This document shows positions 36,711 to 47,438 of a DNA stretch of 64,000 nt, piece after piece. The notes under the pieces were generated by a model that did no database searches, was not told the DNA's origin, and was given only the letters and a program-made list of their open reading frames with translations. Position 1 is the first letter of the stretch. Each line of letters starts with the position of its first letter. The stretch covers positions 1 to 64,000 of the forward strand of contig JACRJX010000040.1 of assembly GCA_016235595.1 (NCBI GenBank). Direction: 5' to 3'. A program made the position numbers and the translations under genes. This DNA is from Verrucomicrobiota bacterium (GTDB lineage: Bacteria > Verrucomicrobiota > Verrucomicrobiia > CAIQCK01).

Positions 36711-38270
36711 TCACCGATCTAATGGCTCGCTTGGCTGGACACCTTTACGCAGCCGGCTGTGGCGGTAGCCGTAAAGGAAGTAGAACACCAATCCTGCCAT
36801 CATCCACAGGAAGAAGCGCCACCAGGTTTTCGCCGGCAGTTCCAGCATCAGGAAACCGCAGCAGACAATCGCCCCCAGCGGCACCCACGGTACCAGCGGC
36901 GCGCGAAACGGTCGCGGCCGGTCCGGTTCCCTGTATCGCAGGATCAACACGCCCGCAGCCACCAGCGCGAAGGCAAACAGCGTCCCAATGTTCGTTAGTT
37001 CCACCAGTTCGTTGATGTTTGCCACCGACGAGCACAGCGCGACCAGCACCCCCGTCAGGATCGTCGCGACATGCGGCGTACGATAGCGCGGATGCACCCG
37101 CGCAGCCCACGGCGGCAGCAGTCCGTCGCGGCCCATCGAGAAGAAAATGCGCGGTTGGCCCGCTTGATACGGCACGAGCGCGGATGTCGTGGCCAGCACC
37201 GCGCCCAGCGCGATAATGCCTGCCGTCCAGTTCATGCCCAGCGCGGAGAACACCGCCGCCAGCGGTTCGGCATTGCCGAGCGTGTCCCACCGTGCCATGC
37301 CCGTGAGCACCGCCGCCACCGCCACGTAAAGCACCGTGCAAATCACCAGGCTTGCCATAATTCCGATGGGCATGTTCCGCTGCGGGTTACGCGTCTCCTC
37401 GGCTGCGGTCGAGACCGTGTCAAATCCGATATAGGCAAAGAAGATGATTGCCGCCGCGCTGGAAACACCCTTAAACCCGTGCGGCGCAAATGGCGTCCAG
37501 TTCTCCGGCTTCACGTAGAAGGCGCCGAGCGCGAGGAAGAACAACACGATTGCCAGCTTGGCGATCACCAACCCGGTGTTGAGGCCCGCCGTCTCGCGGA
37601 TGCCAATCAGCACCACCCACGTGACAAGGATGACGATAGCGAACGCCGGCAGGTTGAATACCAATGGCAGCCCGAACAGATGTGGAGCGGTCTGCAACGC
37701 CTGCGCGTCGCGCAGCAGCCCCGCGCCCAGCGCCGCCACGTCTGCGCCCGCCGCATGCGCCCGCGCCACCTCTGCCGCCGCTTGCACGGCAGAGCGGTAG
37801 TCCGTGCCCAGCCAGTTCGGAATGACCAGGCCCAGTCCGCGCAGCAATTCCTGGAAATACCCCGACCACGAAACCGCGACGGCTGCGTTGCTGATGGCAT
37901 ATTCGAGGATCAAATCCCAACCGATGATCCACGCCACGACTTCGCCGAGGGTCGCGTAAGCATAGGTATAAGCCGAACCAGAAACCGGCACCATCGCCGC
38001 GAGTTCCGAATAGCACAAGGCCGCGAAGCTGCAAGCGACAGCCACCATAAGAAAGGAGACAATCAGCGCCGGCCCCGCGCCCACATGATCCGCGCCACCC
38101 GCCGCCGCGGTGCCGACGGTCGAGAAGATTCCCGCGCCAACGATGGCACCCACGCCGAGCATCGTAAGCTGCACCGGCCCGAGAACGCGTTTGAGCTGGC
38201 GCGATGGAACGGTGGTCTCGCCAACGAGATGATCGAGTGTCTTTCGCTGAAAAAGATGGGTCAGAGCCAT
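36711..38270 (-). CDS. APC-family amino acid permease
   Basis: The 519-residue membrane protein matches cationic amino acid transporter-type APC carriers: LGVGAIVGAGIFSTVGTAA in span 1, PVSGSAYTYAYATLGE, GWDLILEYAISNAAV, and the conserved span-6 region FFAYIGFDTVSTAAEETRNP with RNMPIGI. The run at about 170-210 is an Ala-rich extracellular loop. ATG38270 gives an N-terminus FQRKTLDHLV typical of the family; the frame remains open for 10 codons upstream. It faces away from the second XylR gene across a 425-bp spacer in which I see no further gene. Confidence 0.9.
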   Translation of the reverse strand: MALTHLFQRKTLDHLVGETTVPSRQLKRVLGPVQLTMLGVGAIVGAGIFSTVGTAAAGGADHVGAGPALIVSFLMVAVACSFAALCYSELAAMVPVSGSAYTYAYATLGEVVAWIIGWDLILEYAISNAAVAVSWSGYFQELLRGLGLVIPNWLGTDYRSAVQAAAEVARAHAAGADVAALGAGLLRDAQALQTAPHLFGLPLVFNLPAFAIVILVTWVVLIGIRETAGLNTGLVIAKLAIVLFFLALGAFYVKPENWTPFAPHGFKGVSSAAAIIFFAYIGFDTVSTAAEETRNPQRNMPIGIMASLVICTVLYVAVAAVLTGMARWDTLGNAEPLAAVFSALGMNWTAGIIALGAVLATTSALVPYQAGQPRIFFSMGRDGLLPPWAARVHPRYRTPHVATILTGVLVALCSSVANINELVELTNIGTLFAFALVAAGVLILRYREPDRPRPFRAPLVPWVPLGAIVCCGFLMLELPAKTWWRFFLWMMAGLVFYFLYGYRHSRLRKGVQPSEPLDR

Positions 38271-38695
38271 GATCTCATGCCGTCGGGCCGCTGCCGCCAA
38301 AGGGCACGCGCCCAGCAGATGGGAGCGCCGAGGTCAGTTCAAGAGAAAAATGCCGTCACCGCGCCGGGACACGCATGGATTCATGACGGCGGGTGGTTGA
38401 TGCGAGACGGTCTCGGTATGCAGCGGCTTGTGACATGTGACAGATTGGAGATGGGGAAGGGCGAGGCACACGCGACGGCGCCGGCTCGATATTTGACGAT
38501 AAAACATTTTGGGCTAAGTTATCGCAGTAAGGCTGGAGCCAATCTCGACCTTCGTCTCGTACGGGGTGCCCGGGTTGGTTCCGGCCTTCTGTGTTTTCTG
38601 GCGCTGGCGATAGGCGCGCGTGCTCGCAGGTGTTTTGCCTCGACAACGCTAAGAGCAAGCGGGAGAAAGGGAATTGTCAGTAAGAGCACGCGCCT
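38271..38695. other. 425-bp divergent intergenic region
   Basis: This separates the APC permease from the second XylR gene. No open frame with family features is found, and no riboswitch or tRNA is recognised. It must hold two divergent promoters. A frame on the plus strand crosses it only as the shadow of the permease. Confidence 0.5.
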
Positions 38696-39889
38696 ATGAA
38701 GACGAGAACGCCAGCGGTAGTTTGCCAGCGCCGCGCCCGCCGCCGTGCGCAGCCCATGGTGGCGCTGGCGTTTCCCCCCGCGGTGTCGCACTTCGTGCGC
38801 GTGCTGAAGGGGATTCTGAATTACGCCCGCCGGCACACGCAATGGCAATGCATCACCTCGGAAAACGAGCACAGTCACTTTGAAGACCTCGCCGGCTGGA
38901 ATGGCGACGGCGTCATCGGGTTGGTCGTCAGCGCCGAAGACCTCGCGATGGCGCGTTCCTTCGCCTGTCCTGTCGTCAACATTTCCGGCGCGCTCGCTGG
39001 TGCCGGCCTGCCGCGCGTACGGCCGGATTATTTCGCGGCGGGCAAACTGGCTGCCGAGCATCTGCTTGACCGCCGTTTCCGGAGTTTCGCCTTTTACGGT
39101 GTCCGCGAATTTTTCTACTCGCAGCAACACAAGGCCGGGTTCCTCGAAAAGCTGCACACGTTGGGCCTGCCTGTCTCGGTACTGGAGACCGCATTGAGCA
39201 TCCGGCAAAGGCAGCCGTGGCAGGCGCGGCGCGTGGAATTGGAGAAGTGGCTCCAGGGGCTCAAGCCGCCCGTGGGGTTGTATTGTGTGCGCGATGAGCG
39301 TGCAGTGACAGTCGTCGAGACGTGCCACCGGCTGGGGTTGCGCGTGCCACAGGACGTGGCCATCATCGGTTATGACAACAACGATACCATCTGCGAGCTT
39401 TGCGATCCGCCGTTGACGAGCATCATGCGGCGCGATGAGGAGGTAGGGTTCGAGGCGGCGCGCCTGCTCGACTCGTTGATGTCGGGCCGCGTGAAGGCGG
39501 CTGCGCAAGAAGTCGTGCTGCCCGTCGGCGCGGTGGTGTTGCGCGGCTCCACCGACACGGTGAGTGTGGAGCATCCGGTGCTGCGCAAGGCGGTGGAGTT
39601 CATGCACCAGCATTATGCGAGTGGCATCGACGTGAAGGAAGTGGCGGCGCATTGCGGCCGATCGCGCCGCTGGCTGGAGTTGAACGCGCGCGGCGTTCTG
39701 CCAGTGACGCTGCGGAATTACCTCAACGGCCTGCGGGTGCGCAAAGCGAAGTCGTTGCTGGGGGCAGGGAGCGACTTGTTGTTGAAGGACGTGGCGCGCG
39801 CGTGCGGTTTCTCCAGCGCCAGGCACATGGTGGCGGTGTTTGGTCGGCTGGACCGGGCGAGCCTGAGAATGCTGCGGAAGCTGCGGTAA
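38696..39889 (+). CDS. XylR-type transcription regulator, second copy
   Basis: The 397-residue product repeats the layout of the regulator at 25369: a sugar-sensing LacI-like domain (VALAFPPAVSHFVRVLKGIL, GVREFFYSQQHKAGF, GLYCVRDERAVTVVETCHRL, VAIIGYDNNDTICELCDPPL) and an AraC HTH pair at about 305-395 (VKEVAAHCGRSRRWLELNAR, LLLKDVARACGFSSARHMV). No sugar gene lies next to it, so its targets must be elsewhere. It is one candidate for the activator of the shared promoter set at 47-61 kb; that link is only an inference. Confidence 0.87.
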   Translation: MKTRTPAVVCQRRARRRAQPMVALAFPPAVSHFVRVLKGILNYARRHTQWQCITSENEHSHFEDLAGWNGDGVIGLVVSAEDLAMARSFACPVVNISGALAGAGLPRVRPDYFAAGKLAAEHLLDRRFRSFAFYGVREFFYSQQHKAGFLEKLHTLGLPVSVLETALSIRQRQPWQARRVELEKWLQGLKPPVGLYCVRDERAVTVVETCHRLGLRVPQDVAIIGYDNNDTICELCDPPLTSIMRRDEEVGFEAARLLDSLMSGRVKAAAQEVVLPVGAVVLRGSTDTVSVEHPVLRKAVEFMHQHYASGIDVKEVAAHCGRSRRWLELNARGVLPVTLRNYLNGLRVRKAKSLLGAGSDLLLKDVARACGFSSARHMVAVFGRLDRASLRMLRKLR

Positions 39890-40050
39890 CACAGCCAGAT
39901 TATCAGCCGTTTGGCATTTCGCAAATGTGTCGCTGATTGCGCAAATGAGCAGTTGGCCTTATCGGCGTGGAGTCTTACATTTGAACCAGACGCAAGGGAG
40001 CTTGCGGGTCAGTAGAGACCAACAGAGTTTCCCAAGCGCGAAAGGTTCAT

Positions 40051-40293
40051 ATGAAACACTGGAACTTATACCGCACATTGCGAGATAACTTGTATCTCAC
40101 GCCTGCTCGCCTGGGCCTTATGGTCTGCGTGGCGATGACGGTTTGGGCGATGGTTTTCACCACAAAAGAATGCACGGAGACTCGTGGCTCTGTTTTGGGG
40201 AAAGCCAGTTACATACAAAATGGCACGAATTTCCAGGTGGCCGTGCATGAGGCCTGCAAGAAACAGCCAGTGGAACCGCTTTGGTTCTACTAA
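40051..40293 (+). CDS. Small single-span membrane protein, unknown
   Basis: The 80-residue product has one membrane span (LGLMVCVAMTVWAMVF, about 22-37) and a short outer part with three Cys. GAAAGG lies 8 nt before the ATG. I recognise no family. It follows the XylR gene by 161 bp on the same strand. Confidence 0.5.
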   Translation: MKHWNLYRTLRDNLYLTPARLGLMVCVAMTVWAMVFTTKECTETRGSVLGKASYIQNGTNFQVAVHEACKKQPVEPLWFY

Positions 40294-40413
40294 GGGTTTT
40301 GGATGACTTTCAGATGGATGCGATGACGAACAACGACGTGGGGCCACATCATTTGCACACCCCAGCCTCCAGTCACCGAGCGTAGTGAGATTAGCCTCGA
40401 AGGAGTGCGAGCT

Positions 40414-40644
40414 ATGAAGAAGAAAACCATCAAGAAAACTGCATCAGTCAAGGTAGTCGCGGACGGTTCAAACTGCGTCACGCTGGTGTTCCCTGAGGGA
40501 ACGGTCTTGAAGGGGAAGAAGAAGCTCTCAATCAAAGACGTGGCCAAGGTGTTGAGCGCCGTGACCTCCGATGAGGTCGTGGGACAGTGTTTGCTGCACA
40601 GACATCGCCATGTCCCTACGGCGGTTGGGGGTGTGCGCGGTTGA
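40414..40644 (+). CDS. Small basic protein, unknown
   Basis: The 76-residue product begins with a Lys-rich stretch (MKKKTIKKTASVKVVADG), then a beta-like stretch and SIKDVAKVLSAVTSDEV. AAGGAG lies 8 nt before ATG40414, a strong ribosome site that decides this start over an in-frame GTG at 40405. The tail (LLHRHRHVPTAVGG) looks random, so the original stop may have been lost. No family is recognised. Confidence 0.45.
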   Translation: MKKKTIKKTASVKVVADGSNCVTLVFPEGTVLKGKKKLSIKDVAKVLSAVTSDEVVGQCLLHRHRHVPTAVGGVRG

Positions 40645-40709
40645 TTCTGAATTGAACGGAACGGTAGTACCCAAGGCCGTTTCCGTTTTCACTCTTTCCC
40701 TGGGAAAGC

Positions 40710-40784
40710 TGGTGGGCGGTGCAGGGTTCGAACCTGCGACCGCGTGCGTGTAAAGCACGTGCTCTACCGCTGAGCTAACCGCCC
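40710..40784 (-). tRNA. tRNA-Val (anticodon UAC) with encoded CCA
   Basis: The minus strand folds as a full cloverleaf: acceptor GGGCGGT with ACCGCCC, D arm GCTC/GAGC, anticodon stem CGTGC/GCACG around loop TTTACAC (anticodon TAC), T arm GCAGG-TTCGAAC-CCTGC, discriminator A and encoded CCA at 40712-40710. The length is 75 nt with CCA. Confidence 0.96.
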
Positions 40785-40855
40785 GTCACAGCACAGTGAG
40801 TGAAGCACACGTGTTCGGGAAAATCCACCGCATTACCGCAAGAACGTCTTCCGTT

Positions 40856-42892
40856 TCAGTTCTCGTCAAGCCGCAGACAGACGATTTCCTCCGGACTGCG
40901 CAGGTAGAGGCGGTTGCCAACAAGCGCGGGGTGCGCCCACACATCCGGTGAGCGGCGTTTCTGACCCTGGAAGACTTGCAGTCTCGAAATGACGCGGCAT
41001 GCCTGAGGCTCGGCGGCCAAGAGCAGCAATTCGCCGGTGGTGGTCGTGGCAAGGACACGGCCGTTGCCGCCAATGAGACTGGCGTATTCATTGAAGGCCT
41101 TGTCCTCGAAACGCCAACGCGTGGCCAGCGCATTGACGGGGTCGAGGCACAGCAACGCATCATTGATGACGCCAAAGAGCAGGCCGTTGACGATGATCGG
41201 CGTAGAGATCTCAGGCTTGAGGTCGTCGTTCTGCGCAACGGATTGCGGGCGGATGGTGGCGTCGGCGTTGAACGCATGGAGTCGCGTGGCGTTGTTTTCG
41301 CTGGAGAGGATCAGACGTTCGCCGAACTTCAGCGGTGTCGGCACATTGTAATCACGCGCTTCCGGCGTCACACTCCAGAGGCATCGCCCGGTTTCCGGGT
41401 CCCAGCCATGAATGGACTCGATATCATAGCCGATGAGTTGACGCCTGCCGCCGAACACATCCAACAGCATCGCGGCATGGGCCATCGGCTTGCCGGCCGT
41501 TTTCCAGAGCAGTTTGCCGGTGTGGCGATCCAGTGCGACGAGGGCAGCTTCCGTTGATGCCGTGCCGGTGAAGAGCCGGTCGCCGTCAATCATCGGGCTG
41601 GGGCAGAATCCCCACGTGGGCAGCTTGCCGCCGAAGTCGGCGAGCAGGTCACGCTTCCACAGAACCCTGCCGCTCTTCAGTTCCAAGCAGTGGAGACAAC
41701 CGAAGGCACCGAGGAGATAGACCTTCTCGCCAACGATGACGGGCGTGGCGCGCGGGGTGTTGGTGTAGTCCATTTCCTCCGGCGCGGGATAGGTCAGTTC
41801 CCAAAGTTGCCCGCCTGTGCCGGCGTCAAGACAGCGCCAGGTGTCGTCCTTGGTGCCGCTGGTTTTGTCAGCGACGATGAGGAATGGCGGCTGCACCGCG
41901 ATGCCAGCCATTGCCGGGCTTTCCATCTTTTTGCGCCAGAGGAAGCGTACCTGAGTCGGAAGCTTTGAAGGCATGTCGCTGCGGATGGCATCGCGGCGAG
42001 GACCCCCGCGCCAGTCGGTCCAACCGGCGGAATCGGAGCTGGGGCAGGGGACGAAACCGTCACGAGTCTCAAGTTTCTGTTTCAACTGCGCGTTGTCGCC
42101 AACCGCGAGCAGCGCTTTTGTGATAGCCGCCGCATCCGTCACAGAAACGCGCGAGGTGGCAAACGCTGTGATGAATGGCACCGGTGCTGTCTGGCCAATC
42201 ACGCGAAGCGCGCCTTTGTCAATAGTGCCACAGCCTTCCAGCAGCGTCATTGCGTAACTGGAGATAACACAGGCGTCGGCTTGTTTTTCGAGCACCGCCA
42301 GGCCGGTCTGGTTGCACGTGGCCAGCGTCTCGAGTTTCGCGGGGAGCGGCAGGCCAAGCGACTTCATCATCGTGAGGGCAGTGGCATGTTTCTCGTCGCA
42401 GTCCGCCGGTCCGAAGAGAATCTTCCGTCCCTTTAGGTCCGCAATGCTCTTTGCGGGATCGTCACTTCGCACGATGAACAGCCCGGTGAGTGTCGTCTTG
42501 CCTTCACGATCTGTCAGCATTGCCAGTGGTGTGATCGCGATGTTGGCATCGGCCGCCTCCGCACGAATCACGGACTGTTTGCCAACGATCAAATCGAGTT
42601 TCTTGTCCGTGACGCGTTCGGCTTCGGCGAGGCTCTCATGCACGAACATCTCGACCGGGCGGCCCATCTTTTCGCTCATGAAAGTGGCGAGCGCCTGATA
42701 ATCGCGCTGGGCGAAACCCTGCACGCACGCGCAAGCCAGTTGCTTGCTGAGCGGGTCCATCACGACCATGCGAAGCGGTTCGCTTGCGAAGGACGACGGC
42801 GTGAGCAGGCTGCAGCCGATTGTGAAGGCCAACAACGCGAGTGAAAGGATCAATGGCTTTGGAGAACCAGAAAGAAGCGCGGCAACAGTCAT
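40856..42892 (-). CDS. Fusion of PhnD-like binding domain and PQQ-type beta-propeller
   Basis: The 678-residue secreted protein has a signal region (LILSLALLAFTIGCSLL, up to about 38). Residues about 40-290 match PhnD-like substrate-binding proteins of phosphonate/phosphite ABC transporters (CVQGFAQRDYQALATFMSEK, DLIVGKQSVI, LTGLFIVRSDDPAKSIADLK, GRKILFGPADCDEKHATALT). Residues about 300-678 form a PQQ/WD40-like propeller (WRCLDAGTGGQLWELTYP, CLELKSGRVLWKRDLL, ALDRHTGKLLWKTAGKP, GWDPETGRCLWSVTPEARD). No transporter ATPase or permease gene is near. Cys pairs occur in both halves (LACACV, FGCLHCLE). It is the last gene of a four-gene operon, starting 3 bp after the NHL gene stop. Confidence 0.85.
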   Translation of the reverse strand: MTVAALLSGSPKPLILSLALLAFTIGCSLLTPSSFASEPLRMVVMDPLSKQLACACVQGFAQRDYQALATFMSEKMGRPVEMFVHESLAEAERVTDKKLDLIVGKQSVIRAEAADANIAITPLAMLTDREGKTTLTGLFIVRSDDPAKSIADLKGRKILFGPADCDEKHATALTMMKSLGLPLPAKLETLATCNQTGLAVLEKQADACVISSYAMTLLEGCGTIDKGALRVIGQTAPVPFITAFATSRVSVTDAAAITKALLAVGDNAQLKQKLETRDGFVPCPSSDSAGWTDWRGGPRRDAIRSDMPSKLPTQVRFLWRKKMESPAMAGIAVQPPFLIVADKTSGTKDDTWRCLDAGTGGQLWELTYPAPEEMDYTNTPRATPVIVGEKVYLLGAFGCLHCLELKSGRVLWKRDLLADFGGKLPTWGFCPSPMIDGDRLFTGTASTEAALVALDRHTGKLLWKTAGKPMAHAAMLLDVFGGRRQLIGYDIESIHGWDPETGRCLWSVTPEARDYNVPTPLKFGERLILSSENNATRLHAFNADATIRPQSVAQNDDLKPEISTPIIVNGLLFGVINDALLCLDPVNALATRWRFEDKAFNEYASLIGGNGRVLATTTTGELLLLAAEPQACRVISRLQVFQGQKRRSPDVWAHPALVGNRLYLRSPEEIVCLRLDEN

Positions 42893-42895
42893 GCG

Positions 42896-43792
42896 CTATC
42901 GTCCCAAGGCCGGTCCGGTGAGCACGTAGATGATGTTCGCGGGACTGTCTAGAAAATAGACCCGGCTGCCGTCCTTGTTGGTGGCGATGGCTACCTGCAC
43001 GCAACCGACGTTGGGCGATTTTACCAACGCCACCAGCGTGCACTTGCCGTCGGGGCTCCATCGCTTCACGCGGTAGAGGCTTGCCTCGGATGTGTAAATG
43101 GAGCCGGCAGGGCCGAAACAGATGTTCTTCGGCTCGCAGCAGCCGCCGTAGCCGTCGAGTGTGCCGGGAGCACGTCTGCCGAACTCCCCGAGTTTATTGC
43201 CCTCGCGGTCGAAGCGCATCACGTGGTGCCGCGCGTTCTCGACAACGTAGAGCTCCTTGCCGTCGGTGCCGATGTCCTGGCAACCGCAGCAGCCGCGCAA
43301 TCCGCTGACGATCTCCTTGCAGTCGCCCAAGTCCTTGTTGAAGCGAAAGACGGAGAACGATGTGCCGGAGCGAGAGCAGACGAAGATGTCGTCCTTGATG
43401 GCAGCCGCACCGGGCGATCGCGAATACTTGCCGGCGACAGGCAGGTCGGCGGTCTTGAGCACCTTGCCGTCACGACTGACGAGCACGACCTTCGTGGCAC
43501 CCGTGACAATGCAACTGCCGTCGCCGCGCACGGCGACTGCTTGCGGCGGAAACGGCATACGCCACGTCGCCTTAAGTTGATCAGTGGGTGAGATTACGCG
43601 AACAACACCGCCGGCTTCGTCACAGGCAAGGATGTCACCGTCTGGATTGAGACAGAAATGACATAGGCGCGTGGCTTTCGTTGCCGAGCTGACGCCGATC
43701 TTGGCCGTTTGTTGGTGGGTCGGAGTCGGAGTGTCAGCGCAGGCGAGTGTTGCCGCGAGCGCCAATATTGTCATGAGCGGGAGCCGGTTCAT
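42896..43792 (-). CDS. Secreted Cys-rich NHL/SMP-30-like beta-propeller protein
   Basis: The 298-residue product has a signal peptide (about 1-20). Six or so repeated blades can be read: CLNPDGDILACDEAGGVV, AVRGDGSCIVTG, AAIKDDIFVCSRSGTSFSVF, IGTDGKELYVVENARHHVMR, ICFGPAGSIYTSEASLYRVK and AIATNKDGSRVYFLDS. It is unusually rich in Cys for a propeller, with CHFC, GCCGC and GCCEP, which may bind a metal or form disulfides. AAAGGA lies 9 nt before the ATG. It stands between the SUMF1 gene (184 bp upstream) and the PhnD-PQQ fusion. Confidence 0.75.
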   Translation of the reverse strand: MNRLPLMTILALAATLACADTPTPTHQQTAKIGVSSATKATRLCHFCLNPDGDILACDEAGGVVRVISPTDQLKATWRMPFPPQAVAVRGDGSCIVTGATKVVLVSRDGKVLKTADLPVAGKYSRSPGAAAIKDDIFVCSRSGTSFSVFRFNKDLGDCKEIVSGLRGCCGCQDIGTDGKELYVVENARHHVMRFDREGNKLGEFGRRAPGTLDGYGGCCEPKNICFGPAGSIYTSEASLYRVKRWSPDGKCTLVALVKSPNVGCVQVAIATNKDGSRVYFLDSPANIIYVLTGPALGR

Positions 43793-43976
43793 GGTGATGT
43801 CCTTTCTTCAGTGATACCGCGTCTGCGCCTTGCTGTTCTTTCCCGATTTCGGCAACACAACCCAGTGTCGCCTTTGACTCGCAGAGTATACGCCGACGCC
43901 AGGCGGGTTGTCAGGAGATTTATGAGATTTATGAGCGTTTTCACGTGCCCCTGGCATTTCGCTTAAACTACGGCGC

Positions 43977-44887
<911 letters not shown>

Positions 44888-44891
<4 letters not shown>

Positions 44892-45910
44892 GGGCGCGAG
44901 GGGGACGGAACCCAGTCAGGTTCCTTGTTGGAATGGCCGTCAGTGGTTACCTGTACCATACGATTGGTCGTGCTGGCGTCAGCAACCCAGATATTCCAGC
45001 CGGGCGCTTCGACGCCAATAAACTCCGGTGGCGCGCCGAGCTTCTTCTCTGTCTTCGTGCCGCTGGTGAACGCGAGATAGCGGCCGTCCGGCGACCAAGC
45101 GGCTTGGTAAACCTCAACCGGCTTGGTGCTACTGACGGCATCGTGCTGGTTGATGACCTTCGGCTCTGGACCGCTGAAGTCCAGATCACCAACGCGGATT
45201 ATGAAATCACTCGCGTTCCACGAGACGCGCTTTCCATCGGGACTTACATGGGGCCGGCAGCCCGGGAGTTTGAGATTGAAGACCTCCTTGCCATGCGCTG
45301 CGATGGCAAGGATGGCGTGCTTGTGGCCCATGCCGGCGTGGACGGTGGAGAGAATCCATTTGTCGTCGCAGGTGCAACCGAGGTTGTAGAGGTGATGAAG
45401 CTCCGGGTTGGGGTGGGGCACGGTGCGGCGTGTGGCAAGGTCATAGACGCACAGGCCCTTCGACGCGTAATCGCGGATGCTGAACTGCTCCTGCTCGTCG
45501 GGCACATAGCAGAGGCCGGTGCCCGTGCCATTCCAGAAGGGGTAGCGGGCGTGTTTGGCAACGAGCGTGCGGTCCGTGCCGTCCATGTTCATCATGTATA
45601 CGTTGCGCGCCTTTGCTTCGCCTTCCCCTTCGTCCACGCTAAAGGCGATCTTCGTGCCGTCGCGCGAAACCTGTGGATAGCCTTCATTGATGGTGGGCGT
45701 CTTGGTGAGGTTGACCGGCTGCGAGCCGTCGGCGTTGATCTGGTAAAGCTCCCAGTTGCCGTCGCGATACGTCTCGTAAACGATCTTGAAGGGAACTTTC
45801 TTGAGTTCGTCGCGAAGGTCTCCGGCGGCCCATGCGGAGGCAGTGGCGGCGAGAATCAGCGTCAGCGCAACGACGCTCCAACGGCAGGGTAATCGGTGGT
45901 GGAATGTCAT
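44888..45910 (-). CDS. Secreted TolB-like (PD40) beta-propeller protein
   Basis: The 340-residue product has a signal peptide (about 1-29). PD40 repeats are clear: FKIVYETYRDGNWELYQINA with DGSQPVNLT, YPQVSRDGTKIAFSVD with NVYMMNMDGTDRT, and AAWSPDGRYLAFTSG with GWNIWVADA. A Cys pair is found in LGCTCDDKW. ATG45910 has AGAGAG just upstream; the frame stays open before it but without a signal peptide. It is the first gene of the operon running down to 40856. Confidence 0.82.
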
Positions 45911-46032
45911 GGTTTCACTCTCTTGTCTGGCACGGACTTGTTTCACCGACTGCGGCAGCACAGGCGCTTGAGTCGTGGGTTGACCAACGACTCCACGCAC
46001 CGGCGAAGTAAATCCACTCTCGGCCACTCACT

Positions 46033-47334
46033 TCAAGCTTCTTCGATGATTCGATCCCGCTTGAAGAATACCAAACGAGCCGTCAGCACGGCCGCAGCGC
46101 CGATCAAATAGGCGACCGACATGGCGGCAAAACCATACGACAGGCCGTGAGCCGTGCCGAAAACCTCGCGGCACTTGCCCAGCAGCCACGGCGAGGTCGA
46201 GCCGACCAGGAACGCAAGCATGACTGAGATGGCAACCGCCGAAGCGCGATGACTCGGTTCAACCACATCGAACATTGCAGCGTGCGTGTTGGATTCGTAA
46301 AGCCCGCGGAACAGGCCGAATAACGCCAATCCTACGCATGCCATCGTCAGGTTTGGCGCAAGCCCCATCAGCACGATCGCAGGCACGCCGAGAGCCATCG
46401 CCACTGTCTGGAGTTCCAGCCGCGCGGTCGGTCGCTTGGGCACGAGCCAGTCCGACAACGGTCCGCCGATGCTGATGCCTATGAGCGCAGGCAGGTGATG
46501 CCAGAACATGGAGTAACCGCCCGCCAGGGTCAGCGAGAGATCAGCCTTCTCGCGTAGAAACTCCGGCGCCCAGACCACGAAGGCATTGTTCACAAAGACG
46601 ATGGCGGTCAAGCCGGCGGTCAACATGAGCGCCGTTGGGATTCGGAAGATGACGCCGAGCGCGCGCAGCAGCGCCGGAATGCCGGGAGCGTGTGCAGGAT
46701 CCGTGGGTGTCGGATCAGGCGTGTCCCTCAGCCGGAAGATGAAGATGATTCCCAACAGGATGCCGCAACCGCCGAAGACATAGAACGCCGAGCGCCAACC
46801 CCAGTGATCCGCGATCCACCCACCGAGGAAACCGCTCGTCATCACGCCGGCGTAGAGTGCGCCTTGGTGGAGCGACAACGCCACCGCGCGCGTGCGGTGG
46901 TGGAATTTCGCCATCAACGGATATGCCGCCGGCGCATAGAATGCCTCGCCGCCCGCCGTGGCCACGCTGCGCAGCATAATCAGCCCCAGGATACCCTGCA
47001 CACAACCGGTGAACAGCGTCGCCGAACTCCAGAAGATCAGGCTGCACGTGATGATCCAGTTCTTCTTCCACCTGTCGCCGATGTATCCGGCAAACGGCAT
47101 TGTCAGCGCCAGCATCAGGAACAGCACCGACCCGACCATGCCAAGCTGCTGGTCGCTCAGACCCAGGTCGGTTTTGATTCCGGACAACACCACGCCGTAA
47201 ATGGCGCGGTCGCCTTGATGAAAGAAGAATGCGAGACAGAGCAGGAACAGCAGCTCCCATTTGTAGTGCCGATGAAACGGCGGATTCTGCGCGGCGGATG
47301 CCTGCAAACTGCTCGAGTCACGAGTGGAAATCAT
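46033..47334 (-). CDS. MFS transporter (probable organic anion or sugar-acid carrier)
   Basis: The 433-residue membrane protein has about 12 spans and MFS marks: FFFHQGDRAIYGVVLSGIK in span 1, GYIGDRWKKNWI in the 2-3 loop, APAAYPLMAKFHHRTRAVAL, and GGWIADHWGWRSAFYVFG. The family resembles ACS/OPA-like carriers of acidic sugars or organic anions. The start at ATG47334 is fixed by a -10 box exactly 7 nt upstream, so the mRNA should be leaderless; Met at 47352 is ruled out by lying within that promoter. It shares its promoter with three glycoside hydrolase genes downstream, which suggests it imports their products. Confidence 0.85.
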   Translation of the reverse strand: MISTRDSSSLQASAAQNPPFHRHYKWELLFLLCLAFFFHQGDRAIYGVVLSGIKTDLGLSDQQLGMVGSVLFLMLALTMPFAGYIGDRWKKNWIITCSLIFWSSATLFTGCVQGILGLIMLRSVATAGGEAFYAPAAYPLMAKFHHRTRAVALSLHQGALYAGVMTSGFLGGWIADHWGWRSAFYVFGGCGILLGIIFIFRLRDTPDPTPTDPAHAPGIPALLRALGVIFRIPTALMLTAGLTAIVFVNNAFVVWAPEFLREKADLSLTLAGGYSMFWHHLPALIGISIGGPLSDWLVPKRPTARLELQTVAMALGVPAIVLMGLAPNLTMACVGLALFGLFRGLYESNTHAAMFDVVEPSHRASAVAISVMLAFLVGSTSPWLLGKCREVFGTAHGLSYGFAAMSVAYLIGAAAVLTARLVFFKRDRIIEEA

Positions 47335-47405
47335 GCGCCGCAGTATGCGCATGGAACGCGCCGCGGTAAAGAGATGAAAATCGCGACCGTGTGGATGCCG
47401 TTAGC
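47335..47405 (-). promoter_or_regulatory. Leaderless promoter with shared upstream box (MFS gene)
   Basis: Minus strand: -35 TTTACC (47070-style spacing at 47070 is not used; the box is 47370-47365), 17-nt spacer, -10 CATACT (47347-47342), 7 nt, then ATG47334. Upstream are CGCGATTTTCATCTC, abutting the -35, and GCTAACGGCATCCACAC starting at 47405. The same parts occur before 53425 and 60775, and partly before 51800. Confidence 0.7.
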
Positions 47406-47438
47406 GGCGGGAGGGGCCAGCCTCAAAGGGGCATTAGT

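Noticed and set aside
37071..38699. 542-codon plus-strand open frame opposite the APC permease
   Set aside because: Its translation is His/Arg-rich without family features, whereas the minus strand gives a clear 12-span permease; high GC produces long antisense frames.
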